NCBI GenBank assembly: GCA_963669155.1 | Contig: OZ022597.1 | Coordinates: forward strand, 1,232,638 to 1,296,637 | Direction: 5' to 3' | Length of the DNA: 64,000 nucleotides | From: Arbacia lixula | Taxonomy: Eukaryota > Echinodermata > Echinoidea > Arbacioida > Arbaciidae | Shown here: positions 38,478-50,396 of the stretch, piece by piece | How the letters are laid out: each line of letters opens with the position of its first letter | Numbering within the stretch: the first letter of the stretch is position 1 | Notes under the pieces: generated by a model | Seen by the model: the letters and a program-made list of their open reading frames with translations, nothing else | Told to the model about the DNA's origin: nothing | Database searches by the model: none | Translations under genes and position numbers: made by a program

Positions 38478-38841
38478 TGGCTTTTACAAATGAGCTACCC
38501 CGTCTGCAAGGTTTCCTTCAATTCATAACAAATATGAAATTACACTGCGTATGATGCAATGAGATTTCAACTTTCAAGAACGTGCGTGTAAAAATGTAGG
38601 CGATGGAGCATGCATGTTGCCGTACACAATGCGATGAAAGTACTTCGGTTGCTTCCATGAAGAATTTAGACTCGCAATTATCGGGCACTTACGCGGAAAC
38701 ACAAACGTAATGGATTAAAGTTATTGTACCATCCAAATTTAAAATCCCATTTCATCAACGTTGAAGTCCATTTAATCGGATCGAGAAGCCTTGAATAGCG
38801 CTTAATCAGGAAAGGGTGAACTGGATTGTCATCTCTCTAAC

Positions 38842-38855
38842 TCCCTCTCTCTCTG

Positions 38856-38889
<34 letters not shown>

Positions 38890-38971
38890 GCGAAAATGTC
38901 TTTCTGTCTGTCTACCTGTATGCCAGTACGTCTGCATGACCCCCCCCCCCCCCCCACACACACACACACAC
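38842..38971 (+). repeat. (CT)n tract and poly-C/(CA)n tract
   Basis: CT repeat at about 38842-38887, then a 15-base C-run (38941 on) followed by CA. Confidence 0.95.
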
Positions 38972-39858
38972 CCCTCCCCCGCTCCCCCTATATCTGCTTC
39001 TCTCCGTCTCTGTCTGTCCGTCTCTCACATTATCCCTCTCGCTGTCTCGGTCTTTGTCATGTTTGTTGTTATTATGGATAATATAAGAACTAAAGCGATT
39101 GATACATCTTTGGGGAGTCGTGTTTATACCAATAGTGTACATTGCACGTCTTCCTCGGATGCGATAGACATGCATACACGTGTACATGTATACAAACTGT
39201 TACTTATGTCGATGACTTAAACTCGTCTTAAATAGTTGGTTCTTCTTGTAATATGTTCTTATCTGCGTGAATTCATGATGAGCTGCAGATTGAACAGCTT
39301 CGTTATCTAGCATTCTACTTTTTAAAGCAATTTGAAAATTCATCTTTCTAAACACTTTTGACAAACGTATACATATTCAATTCAAATAATGCAAAAAGAT
39401 CCGTCAATGCAAAAAGCACACAAAGACATTAAATCAATTTTATTACATCAGCACCAATCTTACGTATTTAGTTCAGTCTTGAAATGATACCGTTACAATA
39501 TATCGTGCGTTTACAATACGCTTATGTATAATCATATCGAACATCAATGTGCTTAACACGTGCATGCCGTCCGTGAGCGAAATGGGTGATTTGGAAAGCA
39601 TTGGCACGCAGCTACCGAGGACTCCAATTCATTTCATTAGAAGAGGTAATGAATGGGCAATTTAGTCAATACGATAACGATGGGGTGGAGTGGAAGAGCG
39701 CCAATAAACCGTGTCTACCATCTATTTCATGTCGCAATTAGGTGTAGAGATGGTAACCGTATGGTTCTGGGTGTAGTCTTGTTCCTAAACTGTGGAGTGC
39801 GTTGACCCTCTCGATGTATTTGTGGTCTTGTAGTCTTTACCAAGACTTACCCGTGCCT
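38972..39858. other. Non-coding stretch
   Basis: No gene, RNA or repeat recognised between the CA tract and the F2 element. Confidence 0.5.
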
Positions 39859-40312
39859 TTAAAGGGATGGTTCACATGGAAATTATTTTGATTTCAATAA
39901 AAGGAGACACTTGAAATAAAACATACGCTATTAGTGAAGGTTTGACGAAAATCGGTGAAAGGAAAATAAAGTTGTTTTATTTTATTTTAAAGTTTTGATT
40001 TTGTGACGTCACGTGCGAGATGCTCTCCCATATGTTGTGCACTTCTTTCCATAAAATACTTTTTTTCTGTTCTTTGGTGAAGGAATACATTATTTTCATT
40101 ACAGTATGTGTGTAAAACAAGTGTCTAATGATATATCAAACGCACAGGTGAAATTGTAAATATCCGTTTGAGAAAATGGGAAAGCATGTACACAATATAT
40201 AGAAGAGCACCTCGCACGTGACGTCACAAAATGAAAACTTCACTAATATGTTTCTTTCATGTGTCTCCTTTTATTGAAACTGAAATAATTTGAGGGTGAA
40301 CTAACCCTTTAA
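39859..40312. mobile_element. Foldback MITE, family F2, with CRE sites (member 1)
   Basis: 454 bp bounded by TTAAAGGG and CCCTTTAA. The arms share AATTATTTTGATTTCAATAA, GAAGGTTTGACGAAAATCGG-type and GACGTCACGTGCGAG blocks. CRE palindrome plus E-box (TGACGTCACGTG) lies at 40004-40015 and inverted at 40215-40226. The flanking TTAA suggests TTAA-targeting, as piggyBac-like elements do, but the superfamily is unproven. No open reading frame. Confidence 0.88.
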
Positions 40313-41727
40313 CTTATACGGTGTCAGACAAAGTACAATAAAACCTGCTTTACGGATGCGCAAGGTGATGAACGACCGCTATCTTCTGATCTGCTCATCG
40401 GAATGCTAATGACTAGATACGAAGAGCAGCGAGAGACTGGAGAGAGTGAGACGTGAGGCAGCGTCTGATTCTACAAAGCCTTGTGATTCCCCGGTCGTGA
40501 ATTGTATTTAAATTATATTCGTGCACAGGTACTGCACACTTACCACCTATAGAACAGCACTTGACCTACAGCAGCAGAGCAACAATTAATTCGAGGACGA
40601 ATTATCATGATTAAGGAGCGCGCGGAGTGAGGACGTAAAGATTCAATTCTTGTTCTGAATTCCCCCCACCCCCACCCTCCCACACCCACTCAAACCATAG
40701 TCCAGCCCATTCCAATCTACACAGACACCCATGTACGTATACACGCTGTCTCGTTCAGAATGCACTGAGATTATAACACAATAAAAGACCAACAAAAATG
40801 ATTATGACACGCACAATCATTTCACTTTTGATAAGCCTGTGAAAATTCGTGCCTGGTTTATGAATCCTTATTTGCAACTAAAAAAAACATGAAAATATGT
40901 AGAATCTAGATCATTAAATTCCATCACCCTCCCTAATATTCGAGAAGAGATTCACATAATGTATTGCGATACGAATTAGTAGTATTTTGTACTAAAATGA
41001 CGAATACGCCGTGAGTGAATATGAGTTAAGGTTTGAAACAAATCCGTCATGGTCAACATTTTGTGAGCTACTCTGATTATGTTATATTTATGTTGAAAAT
41101 GTCCATTTCTCAAAATGATAAATATCATTCTACATATGCATTTTATATATTATCAGCCACATGTATTCCTTCCTTAAAAATGATTATTTTTTGGTATTAT
41201 ACAGCACACAACACGTGATACCAGAAAATCAGCTGACAAGTGATATTAACAAGATTGAAACATTTAAAAAAAAGTCATAACACTTTTGTCCTTGGACGGA
41301 TTTCCGTCAAACCTTCAATAATAGTATGTTGGTTTAATTTATCCGCTATAATTAAACCCAACTTAACGTCAAGCCCCGGCTAATTTGCGTCATGATTACA
41401 TGTGTAGTCAAGGTGTAGTCACGTCAACAAATGAGGTCGTTGGGACGGTTTAGGGTATACCTGGACAAACCGCGTCCAGCTACTGCAGTGCACTTCGCGT
41501 ACTTCCTAAGAGCCCACAACCAATGGATCAGATATGATCTTTCCTTTTCTTCCAAGGAAGTGTCGTGAATACTAGTAAATGTTATTGCTGTTCACATTTG
41601 ACAAGAAATGAAATTAATGTACATGAACACACAATTCCAGGGTCCAGCTAAAGCAGGGAAAATCAAATGTTTATCTCTGTCTCTGTATCTGTACGCATAT
41701 ACACGATATATATGCCAGTCTCTCTTA

Positions 41728-41729
<2 letters not shown>
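40313..41729. other. Non-coding stretch
   Basis: No gene recognised. TTTCCGTCAAACCTTCAATA near 41298 resembles part of an F2 arm and may be a solo relic. An extended C-rich stretch lies near 40661-40690. Confidence 0.45.
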
Positions 41730-41784
<55 letters not shown>

Positions 41785-41960
41785 ACGTTCCATCTCTAAT
41801 CTACAATAACTTCTTCTTTTCCTCCCCATTCCCTTTTTCTTCTTCTTCTTCTTCTTCTTCTTCTTCTTCTTCTTCTTCTTCTTCTTCTTCTTCTTCTTCT
41901 TCTTCTTCTTCTTCTTCTTCTTCTTCTTCTCCTCCTTTTTCCTTTCCTTCTTCTCCTTCT
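41730..41960 (+). repeat. (CT)n followed by (CTT)n arrays
   Basis: CT repeat at about 41730-41783, then about 31 CTT units at 41838-41930, flanked by further pyrimidines. Poly-Ser and poly-Arg/Glu frames are repeat translations. Confidence 0.97.
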
Positions 41961-42880
41961 TCCCTTTCGTCTTTTCGTTTCATTCGTCCTCATCTCTTAA
42001 TAATGTTTTGTTCAATTCACGTCGTTATTTCCACCACCTCATCTCACTCCCGTTTTTCACGTATATATTGATTTTCAGCAGCTCTCTGGAATGTTAGCCT
42101 GTGTTTCAGACCGTCCAATATAACAACAAATCTTGCTGCAGTAGGTTAACAGTTCATTCTTGTTTTCATTCGATTCTCATGTATTCTTGTGATAATTTCA
42201 ATATCACAACATATGTCTTAGAGCCACAAAATCGGGGTATGAATTATGGGTGATCCCCAACCTTCGTACATTATCTTTCCAACCCCTTCACCCCAAAACG
42301 GATTATGTGTCTATTTGCACAAGGCACATTAAACCTTCGAGTACTATGTAGTCTTGTTCAGGACATCTTTCGATTAATTTTTCACCCCAGCAACAATATC
42401 ACAAGGAAACTGACGCTTTGCGTGGTTAAAAAAATAATCCCCAATGAAGGAGGATTAAACTAACGAGTAAATCCTGTGGAGCGCAGCTACAGGCGCGATT
42501 TGACCAATCGCCTCAAAAGAAGTACATACTTTCGTGGCTCAAACGTTAACATACTGTCTGAATATGTAGACTGCCCAGCATTAAACGTGAACTCCGTTGT
42601 ACTTTGACCGCTAGATATCTTTGCGCTCGGTATTTATTTTCCACACACGCAGAGATACAAGATCCTTGGATCATGGAATGCATAACCTTACCCATACAAT
42701 AACTTGCAAGAATTTACATACTACTAGTGCATGCAGTACTATCTAACACACGTGATGTGGTATATTTCCCCTCATAATGATCGAAACGACAACGATGATT
42801 AAATGCAACACACGATCTTCAGGTTAGATCTGTCTGCATTCATGGAAATTTCTTCGCCCCACCCCCACCCGCTGGACCCC
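41961..42880. other. Non-coding stretch
   Basis: No gene, RNA or repeat that I can support. Confidence 0.45.
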
Positions 42881-42881
42881 C

Positions 42882-42886
42882 CCCCC

Positions 42887-42972
<86 letters not shown>

Positions 42973-42990
42973 CCTCTCTCCCTCTCAATG
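42882..42990 (+). repeat. Poly-C/(CT)n microsatellite
   Basis: A short C-run followed by about 95 bases of CT repeat. Confidence 0.97.
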
Positions 42991-43348
42991 CAACAGCTTG
43001 ATGGGATATTTCGTATTATATCATACAGTTGATAATATTTCGTTATGCATCTTTTTGTTATTTTCAGTCGAAATTGAGACAATATTCAGAGCCAGTTCGT
43101 ACATCCAAAGTCTAAAAAAGAAAACAACTGAGCGAAGTATCAATGACACTTGCTAAACAGATTACGTAATAAACAGGTATAAAGTGATGAATCAAATATT
43201 ACACGCAGTCTCACAAAAGTAAAAAGGACATTCCGTTTTATAAAATCGTTGACCAGAACCATGCAATAATCGAGATTTGAGAGGTCTCGATTTGTGTCGA
43301 CGCGGACGACGTTTAGTTCCAATAGGCTATTTTCGTTATGTTTGCACA

Positions 43349-44165
43349 TTGTATGCACATCATTTAAAAATTCGTTACTAATGGTAACCCTTAAGCTTGC
43401 CCGAGGTTTGTCTAGTGTCAACAAATAATATATCCAGAGTGCATTCCACCAATTGAAACTGAATCACTAGATACATGTGAATGTCATAATTCTGTTCTCC
43501 GCAATCACCTCCCTGCCGCAATAGACCACTTTACTAATGTAGTCAAATTTATGGATGTTTCTTCCCTCGGGGCCTAGTAACGAGTTATTCCCTTAACCTG
43601 TACCTAATAATGGTATTTCAGTACTTGGAATCCACTTTGCATACGTTAGTTGTTGTCATGTCGGGCAAAACTCGAGCAAACTTTCCGGTTGTCAGGGGCA
43701 ACCTTTGTTAAACTGGTATGCATAACAATTGAATATGTTAGTAAACCGGTCTATTGGGAAGATAGTTGTGGAGACATTACGAAATCGCCTTATTGGCATT
43801 GCCTAATCTAAAGCTCCCTTTTGAAGCTTTGCGCATGCGCCAAGCCTTGGAGCCCGTCCAGTATCTGAATGGAGAACTCGTTGACAGGCTAGGGATGTGC
43901 CGTCTTCATCAAAACGAGAACCCATACTGAAGGTTTGGAGCATGGGCAAAGCATGACGTAATAGGCCGTTTTCGTAATGTACTCACGACTTCCTATACTA
44001 CATAGAAACGCTTTATGACATTTACCTGTATCTAGCGATTCAGTTTCAATTCGTGGGATGCACTCTGAATCTATAAGATGTTGCTACTCGACAAACCTCG
44101 GATAATCTTTAAGTTTACAATTTTACCGTGTTCTTTGAAAAATGTATATCAAATGCGCATACATC
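43349..44165. mobile_element. Foldback element, family F5
   Basis: About 140-bp arms at 43349-43490 and 44020-44165 are inverted copies sharing CCGAGGTTTGTC, GAGTGCAT-CC, AATTGAAACTGAATC and CTAGATACA-type blocks. The roughly 530-bp middle holds a perfect NRF1 core GCGCATGCGC (43831-43840). A related, more diverged arm lies at 47922-48048. No protein is encoded. Confidence 0.75.
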
Positions 44166-44880
44166 ACGAACATGGTCTATTCAACCATGGACCTATCTTT
44201 GATAATGACGGTGTTCGGATAGACTTCCTTTGATCTAATCATGGTCGCCGCCTCATAAAAATTGAGATAATCAATTCAGAACACAAGAATAACCATTGTG
44301 TATCACACTTGTCAATCTACTAGCAACTGCCATCACATTTCCATTAATAATGCATGATGCTTCTGGCAGAAAAAAAAAAAGTTGTGGGTTGGCATAATTT
44401 ATGTGATGCACAATGGCCATTGTTGTGTTCGGAATTAAGTATCAGATACACACACATCCAAATTTGTCCAAAAGTGAACATTTCATGAAATGTTCCAAGG
44501 ATTATTTTTTACAAGAATAATAACTGATGAATTGTTACGAGGACTGCTTCTAAAAAAATATAACCTTTGACTTTATCGTGTCTCAATTCAAGTTTAATTC
44601 GAGTAGTAATTCATTTCACATTACTTTTTAAAAGTATCAAAAGTTTGTTTGAACACTTAGTACATGTAAATGGACAGATCAGACTCAATGTAGCGTGACT
44701 TGTCCTTTATGTACATTTTCTAAGGACGGGGCACTACAATGTGTTGACCACTGCCTTGCCTTTGTCCAATGTTACATAAGGAGAAGGTCAAGAGACCACT
44801 GACTGGACACACTGAAGGGCTCGGTCGATAAAATGAAGAGATTCAATGAAGACTGCTACAAATATATACCTCTCCCTTTT
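44166..44880. other. Non-coding stretch
   Basis: No gene or RNA recognised. A 12-base poly-A lies near 44371. Confidence 0.45.
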
Positions 44881-44887
44881 GTTCCAC

Positions 44888-44901
44888 TCTCTCTCCCTCT
44901 C

Positions 44902-44958
<57 letters not shown>

Positions 44959-45004
44959 TTCTCCATGTCGCCGTATATCTTCCATACTCCCATCCCACCC
45001 CCTT

Positions 45005-45056
<52 letters not shown>

Positions 45057-45070
45057 ATATCTCTCTCTCA
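44888..45070 (+). repeat. Two (CT)n microsatellites
   Basis: CT tracts at about 44907-44953 and 45009-45070, separated by unique sequence. Confidence 0.97.
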
Positions 45071-45744
45071 ATACAAGGTGTTGACGGAATACGTCATATT
45101 TCAACAGCAAACGATATATGACCATTTAAACGTAATCGCCTAGCTCGTTTTGGTGAACGAGTTACTAATTTATTAAGTAATGGGGTGCAATATTCAGAAG
45201 CCCAGTGACCTCACAATCCCAATGGCAGGCGGCTTTCTTCTCACAACTCCATTCATTGAAGTGCATTGGAACAGTTCGCGCAGTTCAACAGGTAGCGGTC
45301 ACATTTTCAGAGCAAGGACTATTGTTCAGTATGCAATGTTTACATTTGGGTGAGCACAGAAAAGCCCAGTGAATGTATGGAAACGGAAAGGTGGTGCTTG
45401 AAAGTTGAAATACACTCTGAAGCCATATACTCGTTTCTCTCTGTAGGCCTACCCAACTTGCCTGTTTGTATCCATTGAATATGCTTACAGTTTGTACAAC
45501 CAATGATATATGAAGCGTATATCCTTGGTACTACTATACGAAACTGAACATTTGAGAAAAATCGCTTTGATATGCGCGGATGTGTGCATCACGTTGAGGT
45601 AGCTACTTGTATGACACGCTGCAGCTATACCGCTCCGCGCCCGCTCTGTCTGTGCGTAGCCGTAAAGTGGGCGAGATCAATACGACTACCGAGGCTCTCG
45701 CATTGACTACCGTACCTGCAGAACGGATATCCTCTTAGTCTTAC
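45071..45744 (-). other. Start of the first visible intron, partly GC-rich
   Basis: Sequence downstream of the donor at 45744. The CpG-rich character of the exon continues to about 45600, suggesting an island over the gene's 5' region. No further exon recognised. Confidence 0.4.
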
Positions 45745-46127
45745 CTGTTCCACTCCTCGTTCCGGAGTCCCAAAACTTGCTGGGACTTCGTCGAAGCCTC
45801 GAACTCGGGCTCATGCTGCAGGACTGGCATGGCGGAACCTCTCCGGGCAGCTAGCCCGATGTTGGTCCCCACGAACGCCGAGAATCGCCTTGCTGTCTTC
45901 CCCGGGCTACGGCGAGGTTTGTTATTGTTTGCGCCGCCACCGCCTACTCCGCCACTGCCGCTGCTGTCTGTTATGCTTATCCATGGCTGCGCGACCCCGC
46001 TAGACCCCGCGCTACCCCCGCTACCGGTACCGTTCGCGTGGCTCCCCGCTCCCCCGCTGGCTGCCGAGTGCTGCTGTAGAAAGAGACTCAGGCTAGCGTG
46101 GGGTTCAGCGAAAGACCGACGTTTCAT
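45745..46127 (-). CDS. Coding exon of an unrecognised gene (N-terminal part, first visible coding exon)
   Basis: The one convincing coding exon in the window. Reading leftward from an ATG at 46127 in a good context (CTACCATGA), it is open for 127 full codons and ends in a textbook donor: AACAG then GTAAGAC, with the exon's last base at 45745 and the GT at 45744-45743. The protein starts MKRRSFAEPHASLSLFLQQ. A Gly/Ser/Ala/Asn-rich linker fills about residues 20-70. The rest is basic, with RRSP, RRFS and RRGS motifs (about 72-98) that suit basophilic kinases, ending in LGLRNEEWN. GC content and codon use differ sharply from the AT-rich surroundings. A frame in phase runs upstream to a TAA at 46196-46194, so the ATG at 46127 is the likely start unless an acceptor at about 46192 joins an earlier coding exon. 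I do not recognise the family, and no later exon could be identified to the left. Confidence 0.72.
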
Positions 46128-46228
46128 GGTAGTGGGGCTGCGAGCTCCGTTGGCTGCGTGTTGTAGAGAGGGATCAGCTAATTCCTCATTCCTTTAGTGT
46201 TGTGATTGGAATGTTGTGGTGAGAATAC
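46128..46228 (-). promoter_or_regulatory. Putative 5' untranslated part of the exon, with a 4-codon upstream ORF
   Basis: On the minus strand TTTTCTATTCAG is a plausible splice acceptor, placing the exon start at 46228. A weaker candidate, CACTAAAG, would start it at 46191. A tiny upstream frame of ATG plus two codons and a stop (46189-46178) precedes the main ATG out of frame and could dampen translation. Alternatively transcription starts within this stretch; no TATA box is obvious. Confidence 0.4.
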
Positions 46229-47708
46229 CTGAATAGAAAATGAATTTGAATATAAAATTATAAATCTAAATGGACAGAATTATAAAAATATTCATATTAT
46301 TTCATCTTTCTTCGATTTGTATTTTTCAAGATCACTTTGTTAGACATTTAGAGACAATAAAGGAAAATAAGCATGCAAAGCCCAGGTCACAGCTAATTAA
46401 TACTGAATGCAGGGAGAGAAAGGAAAACATCGCTGCAATATAGAATGATTACAATACAGAAAAGAGAAAGTTATTTGCCTTGCGGTTAAAAAAAAATGTT
46501 AGCCAAATGCCATAAAATCTGCTATACCACTCACGGGCTTCCAATATTATGCTTGTATAACCATTTTTTTTTTTTTTTTTTTTTTTTTATAAGGGTAGAA
46601 ATGTATTATTTTAAGATGATTAGAACTTTTCATTATTCCAAATGTTTTACGTAAGGCATGCATGCACTTGTTATCATTTGCATCGATTGAAGCAAATGTA
46701 CGAATGTCTCTTGTATCATGAATTATCAACATTAACAAATAAGATTATATTTCTTATTTGTCAATTAACATCTAAGTGTGGATCATATTTCATCAACGTC
46801 GTTATAAGATTATCGCCATTTAACATCTATGTGTGATTTCGTTTAATATCAACTCATAAAACACAACTGCCATAAACCAAAAATACAAAAAAATAGATAC
46901 ATTTAGAAACTATTTCTTTATATGTAACATAATAACATGCATCACATATGTCAACCCACCAGGTCTTTTTCTGCCAGAGGCATCATGAATTATTAGGGAT
47001 ATTGTAAATTTAATTTATGGTTGCTTGACTTGTTTGATGCTCAATGGACATTTTTTTTTTGTCTGTGCAGTGAAATGATTAAATAATCCACAAATATACA
47101 TTTGGGTCATTGATAGTCAACAGAATTAATGAAATATTCAAATTATAGAGTATATCATGTATAAATGTGACGAAATTTGTTTCAAGATAAATCTTTTGAC
47201 TTCAGGACATTCAAGTGTCAGTTTTGATATTATCTTTCAAAAATGGCTAATGGATTGGTGTTCATGAACACAGGTAGTTATCGTCGGGAACATGACTTTG
47301 TTACTGTGTTTATGCACTAGCTCAGAACAGCAGAGGGCGACATTCTGAATTTTCATCTGAGCTGTATTAATTTATATTTATTGCACTAGCGTGCATTATG
47401 ATACAGAGCGTAAATCGACGTATACATTACTTTAGTGAATATCGTAAGTTACGAATGACTTTACAAAAGACTGCTTATCCATTCTTGTCCTTAGATTAAT
47501 CAGATTAATCAATGAACAAAGTGTGGTATCGCATTTAGCACAAAAAGGGATCACCAGTCGTTCGTAAAGTCGTTTGTAACGGACAAGCAGCTTGGGGAAA
47601 CACCCTCCAGATTTAGAAAACAGGTAAAGTGGTAGAAGGAGCGGCCAAACAAATACAAAACAAATAAGATGCTCGGTAGAATATACCTGTGTCGTTACGT
47701 CGGAACAT
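46229..47708. other. AT-rich non-coding stretch with poly-T
   Basis: A 27-base T-run at about 46563-46589. No gene or RNA recognised. It would be upstream of, or intronic to, the minus-strand gene. Confidence 0.5.
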
Positions 47709-47921
47709 TTAAAGGGGAAGTTCACCCTGAAATTATTTTGGTTTCAATGAAAAAAGACAAATGAAAGAAACATATGAGTAAAGGTTTGACGAAAATCGGT
47801 CAAAGCAGAAGAGAGTAATTTGTTTTTTGACCGATTTTCGTCAAACCTTCACTCACATGTTTCTTTCATTTGTCTCTTTTTATTGAAACTCAAATAATTT
47901 CAGGGTGAACTTCCCCTTTAA
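47709..47921. mobile_element. Foldback MITE, family F2, short hairpin member (member 2)
   Basis: 213 bp with the same TTAAAGGGG and CCCCTTTAA ends and the GGTTTGACGAAAATCGGTC block facing its inverse. The CRE-bearing centre is missing, leaving an almost perfect hairpin. It is flanked on the right by a segment matching the F5 arm, so it appears to sit inside or beside an older element. Confidence 0.88.
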
Positions 47922-48048
47922 GGCAAACAATGTTCAAACAATGTGTTACTCATGGTAATCCCAAGGCTAGTCCGAGATGTGGCCGAGTAGCAACAACTTA
48001 TTTAATTGCAGTACTTTCCACCAATTGAATCTGAGTTTGTGAATGTCA
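47922..48048. mobile_element. Diverged F5 arm beside F2 member 2
   Basis: Matches the left F5 arm in blocks: CTCATGGTAATCCCAAGGCT, GTCCGAGATG, CCACCAATTGAA-CTGA and GTGAATGTCA. The other arm is not evident to the left, so this is a partial relic. Confidence 0.55.
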
Positions 48049-48788
48049 AAACCGTCACTACGCAGTTGGTTCCGGAAATAAGCTGGTTTGGAGTGAGGTA
48101 TGGTTGTGCTCAATTCAAACACGAGATGGCAGCATGTCGTATACCATGTCGGATGCATTAATTCATTTCGTGAGCACGCTCCAACCTTATGCGCTGTTGT
48201 TATATAAAATTTATAAAACGGTGCTGTGAATAAACGCCAAAAACAACAACACAAAAACATAATTAGAAAAGCCGAAAAACCGGATTTAACTGGAAAAAAT
48301 AAACCAGTGAATGAAATTTACGAGTCTCGATATCACTACTGCTACATACATGCAGCAATGACACAACGGTGTCGCCTAGATGAAAACTGTCTTTAAATAA
48401 CAACTTGAATCATATTTTTGTAAATACCAGGTACCGTATATTTATGAAAGAACAACTCATCGCGACTTCCCTCAGACAACATATCACATATTATCAGATA
48501 TATATCACATAATTATGTCACATATATACCTGTCATCATCATTTTGAAAGTCAATAGCTGTCAGATCTTACAGTGCTTAGAAATTCAGACACGTTTATAG
48601 TGTACATGAAGGGTTTCATTTCGAGGAACTAACGATTGACATGGATGAGGAGAAGACGATCGATATTTGTTTAAGTGACACAATAATGGGTAGAAAAGAA
48701 TATTGGGGTGAAGATTATAGCAAATAATGATTGTGATGATAGTTTAACCATAGCAACGGAGATGGGATCAATAATGATGATGACAGTA
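48049..48788. other. Non-coding stretch
   Basis: No gene or RNA recognised. Confidence 0.45.
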
Positions 48789-49012
48789 TGGCCGGGACTA
48801 GCCTAGGTACTAGGCCATGGAAGCTGTGGGGTGCATAGACACAACCAGTTCTGTCAACAACTATGTCTGGTAACACAGACTGCGTCCTAATAACGTCATA
48901 GCTCCTCTGAGCAGGATGGGATTGGGGCATAGTCTGTGTTACCAGACATAGTTGTTAACATACTGGGTTGTGTCCATGCACCTCATGGCCTAATACCTAG
49001 GCTATAGGCCGC
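48789..49012. mobile_element. Foldback MITE, family F4
   Basis: 224 bp with arms of about 90 bp. About 26 bases pair perfectly next to the loop (AACTATGTCTGGTAACACAG and its inverse), and GCCTAGGTA(C/T)TAGGCCATG recurs inverted near the ends. The loop is about 50 bases (48882-48930). No coding capacity, and no relatives elsewhere in this window. Confidence 0.85.
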
Positions 49013-49779
49013 GACGATAAGCGACAGACTATGATAACGGCAAGCGCAAAATGACGCAATCTCCTCTTCCATCTATACTAAAGCACACATCGTGATATTT
49101 CGTAACCAAATAGGAAATACAGATTACGTTCTAAACCTATTCAGGTTGATAGATACTCTGCTCCAAAGGGACATGACTGCGACAGATCGGTTACAGTTCA
49201 GGCACGATCATATTTCATATCAAATTTCACTTCCTAAGCTTCATACAAATGAAGAGCACCCCTAGCGTGTCCCCTTTCTGATTTGAGTTCAAATAATGTT
49301 CAATGTCACACTAAATCCCTTCTACCGAGAAATTGCAAAGTGTAAAAAAACGTTGGTAAAAATAGTGCTAATAATGATGTTTATGATAACAATTGTACAA
49401 ATAATTGTAAAAATATTAATGATAATAACATTATGTTGATGATAATAATTATGAGAATAAAGATTATGATAATAATAGCGATAGTAATGATGACAGTAAT
49501 AAGCAATTGTAATGATTATAATAAGAACATCACAATGTAGTTTTACGCATCCACTGTACTCATGATACTATCATGACTAGTATATTAGTTCATGTGTGAC
49601 AGTCTATATTCTTTTCTTCCGGCACTGACCAAGTTAAATCAACATGAAATATTCATAGGCCTATATTTTCACATATTCCCCATGGTAATATAATAAACAT
49701 TGAACGATTCCATTCGACAAAAACAACCATACGGTATGTGCGTATCGGAGCGGAAAGTGGATTGGCACTCGTAAGTGTG

Positions 49780-49783
<4 letters not shown>
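49013..49783. repeat. Non-coding, with degenerate ATA/ATG triplet-rich stretch
   Basis: 49365-49525 is a run of imperfect GATAAT/AATGAT-type triplets. The rest shows nothing recognisable. Confidence 0.55.

Positions 49784-49838
<55 letters not shown>
49784..49838 (+). repeat. (GT)n microsatellite
   Basis: About 27 GT units without interruption. Confidence 0.97.
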
Positions 49839-49839
<1 letters not shown>

Positions 49840-50160
49840 ATAATCGTATATAGTTATAAATGAAATATTTTGTATACTTCAAGTGAAGTCTATGCTTTAT
49901 GTAATAATTTTGTTTGAATAAAATACAAATAAGAAAATACTGGAAAAGAAATGTTTGTAGGGGGCGGTGTAAATGTGTCAAAATCGAAACTAAAATCAAA
50001 CATGGCAACAACCAAAAAACAGTCACACCACTGATGTCAGGCTGTTCCATATTAGTGTAACGTTTTGTTGTCGCTAATTATATTCATATTCCTGATATCA
50101 GTCACGTTATCCCATTACGTCCGCATCAGGATCATGTGTATAACGCGGTGAAGAAGAAAG

Positions 50161-50396
50161 GGGGGGGGGGGGGGGATTTCGCGGCTTTTCTCGCTGCCGC
50201 ATGATCCATATTGCAAGCTGATTGAGAGCTTCCGACACAAACCATTAATCATTCTACAAAGCGTGTGGTCAACCCGTGCCAAAGCGGAGCGCCGCGAAGC
50301 AAGGTTGTTAAAATGTACCTTGAAGCGATGGGGAGTGGGAGAGGGTGAAGGGTGAAGGAGGGGGGGGGGGGGGGGGGAGGGGGGTGGAAGGGGGGA
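50161..50396 (+). repeat. G-runs with G-quadruplex potential
   Basis: A 14-base G-run at 50161-50174. Then 50330-50396 is almost pure G with scattered A/T, including an 18-base G-run, which is enough G-tracts for several quadruplexes. Confidence 0.9.

Noticed and set aside
41796..41993. Poly-Arg/poly-Glu minus-strand frames resembling an RS or acidic domain
   Set aside because: Translations of the (CTT)n array on the opposite strand.
45829..46197. 122-codon plus-strand frame opposite the minus-strand exon
   Set aside because: A GC-rich antisense shadow. Only the minus strand has a matching splice donor and sensible composition.
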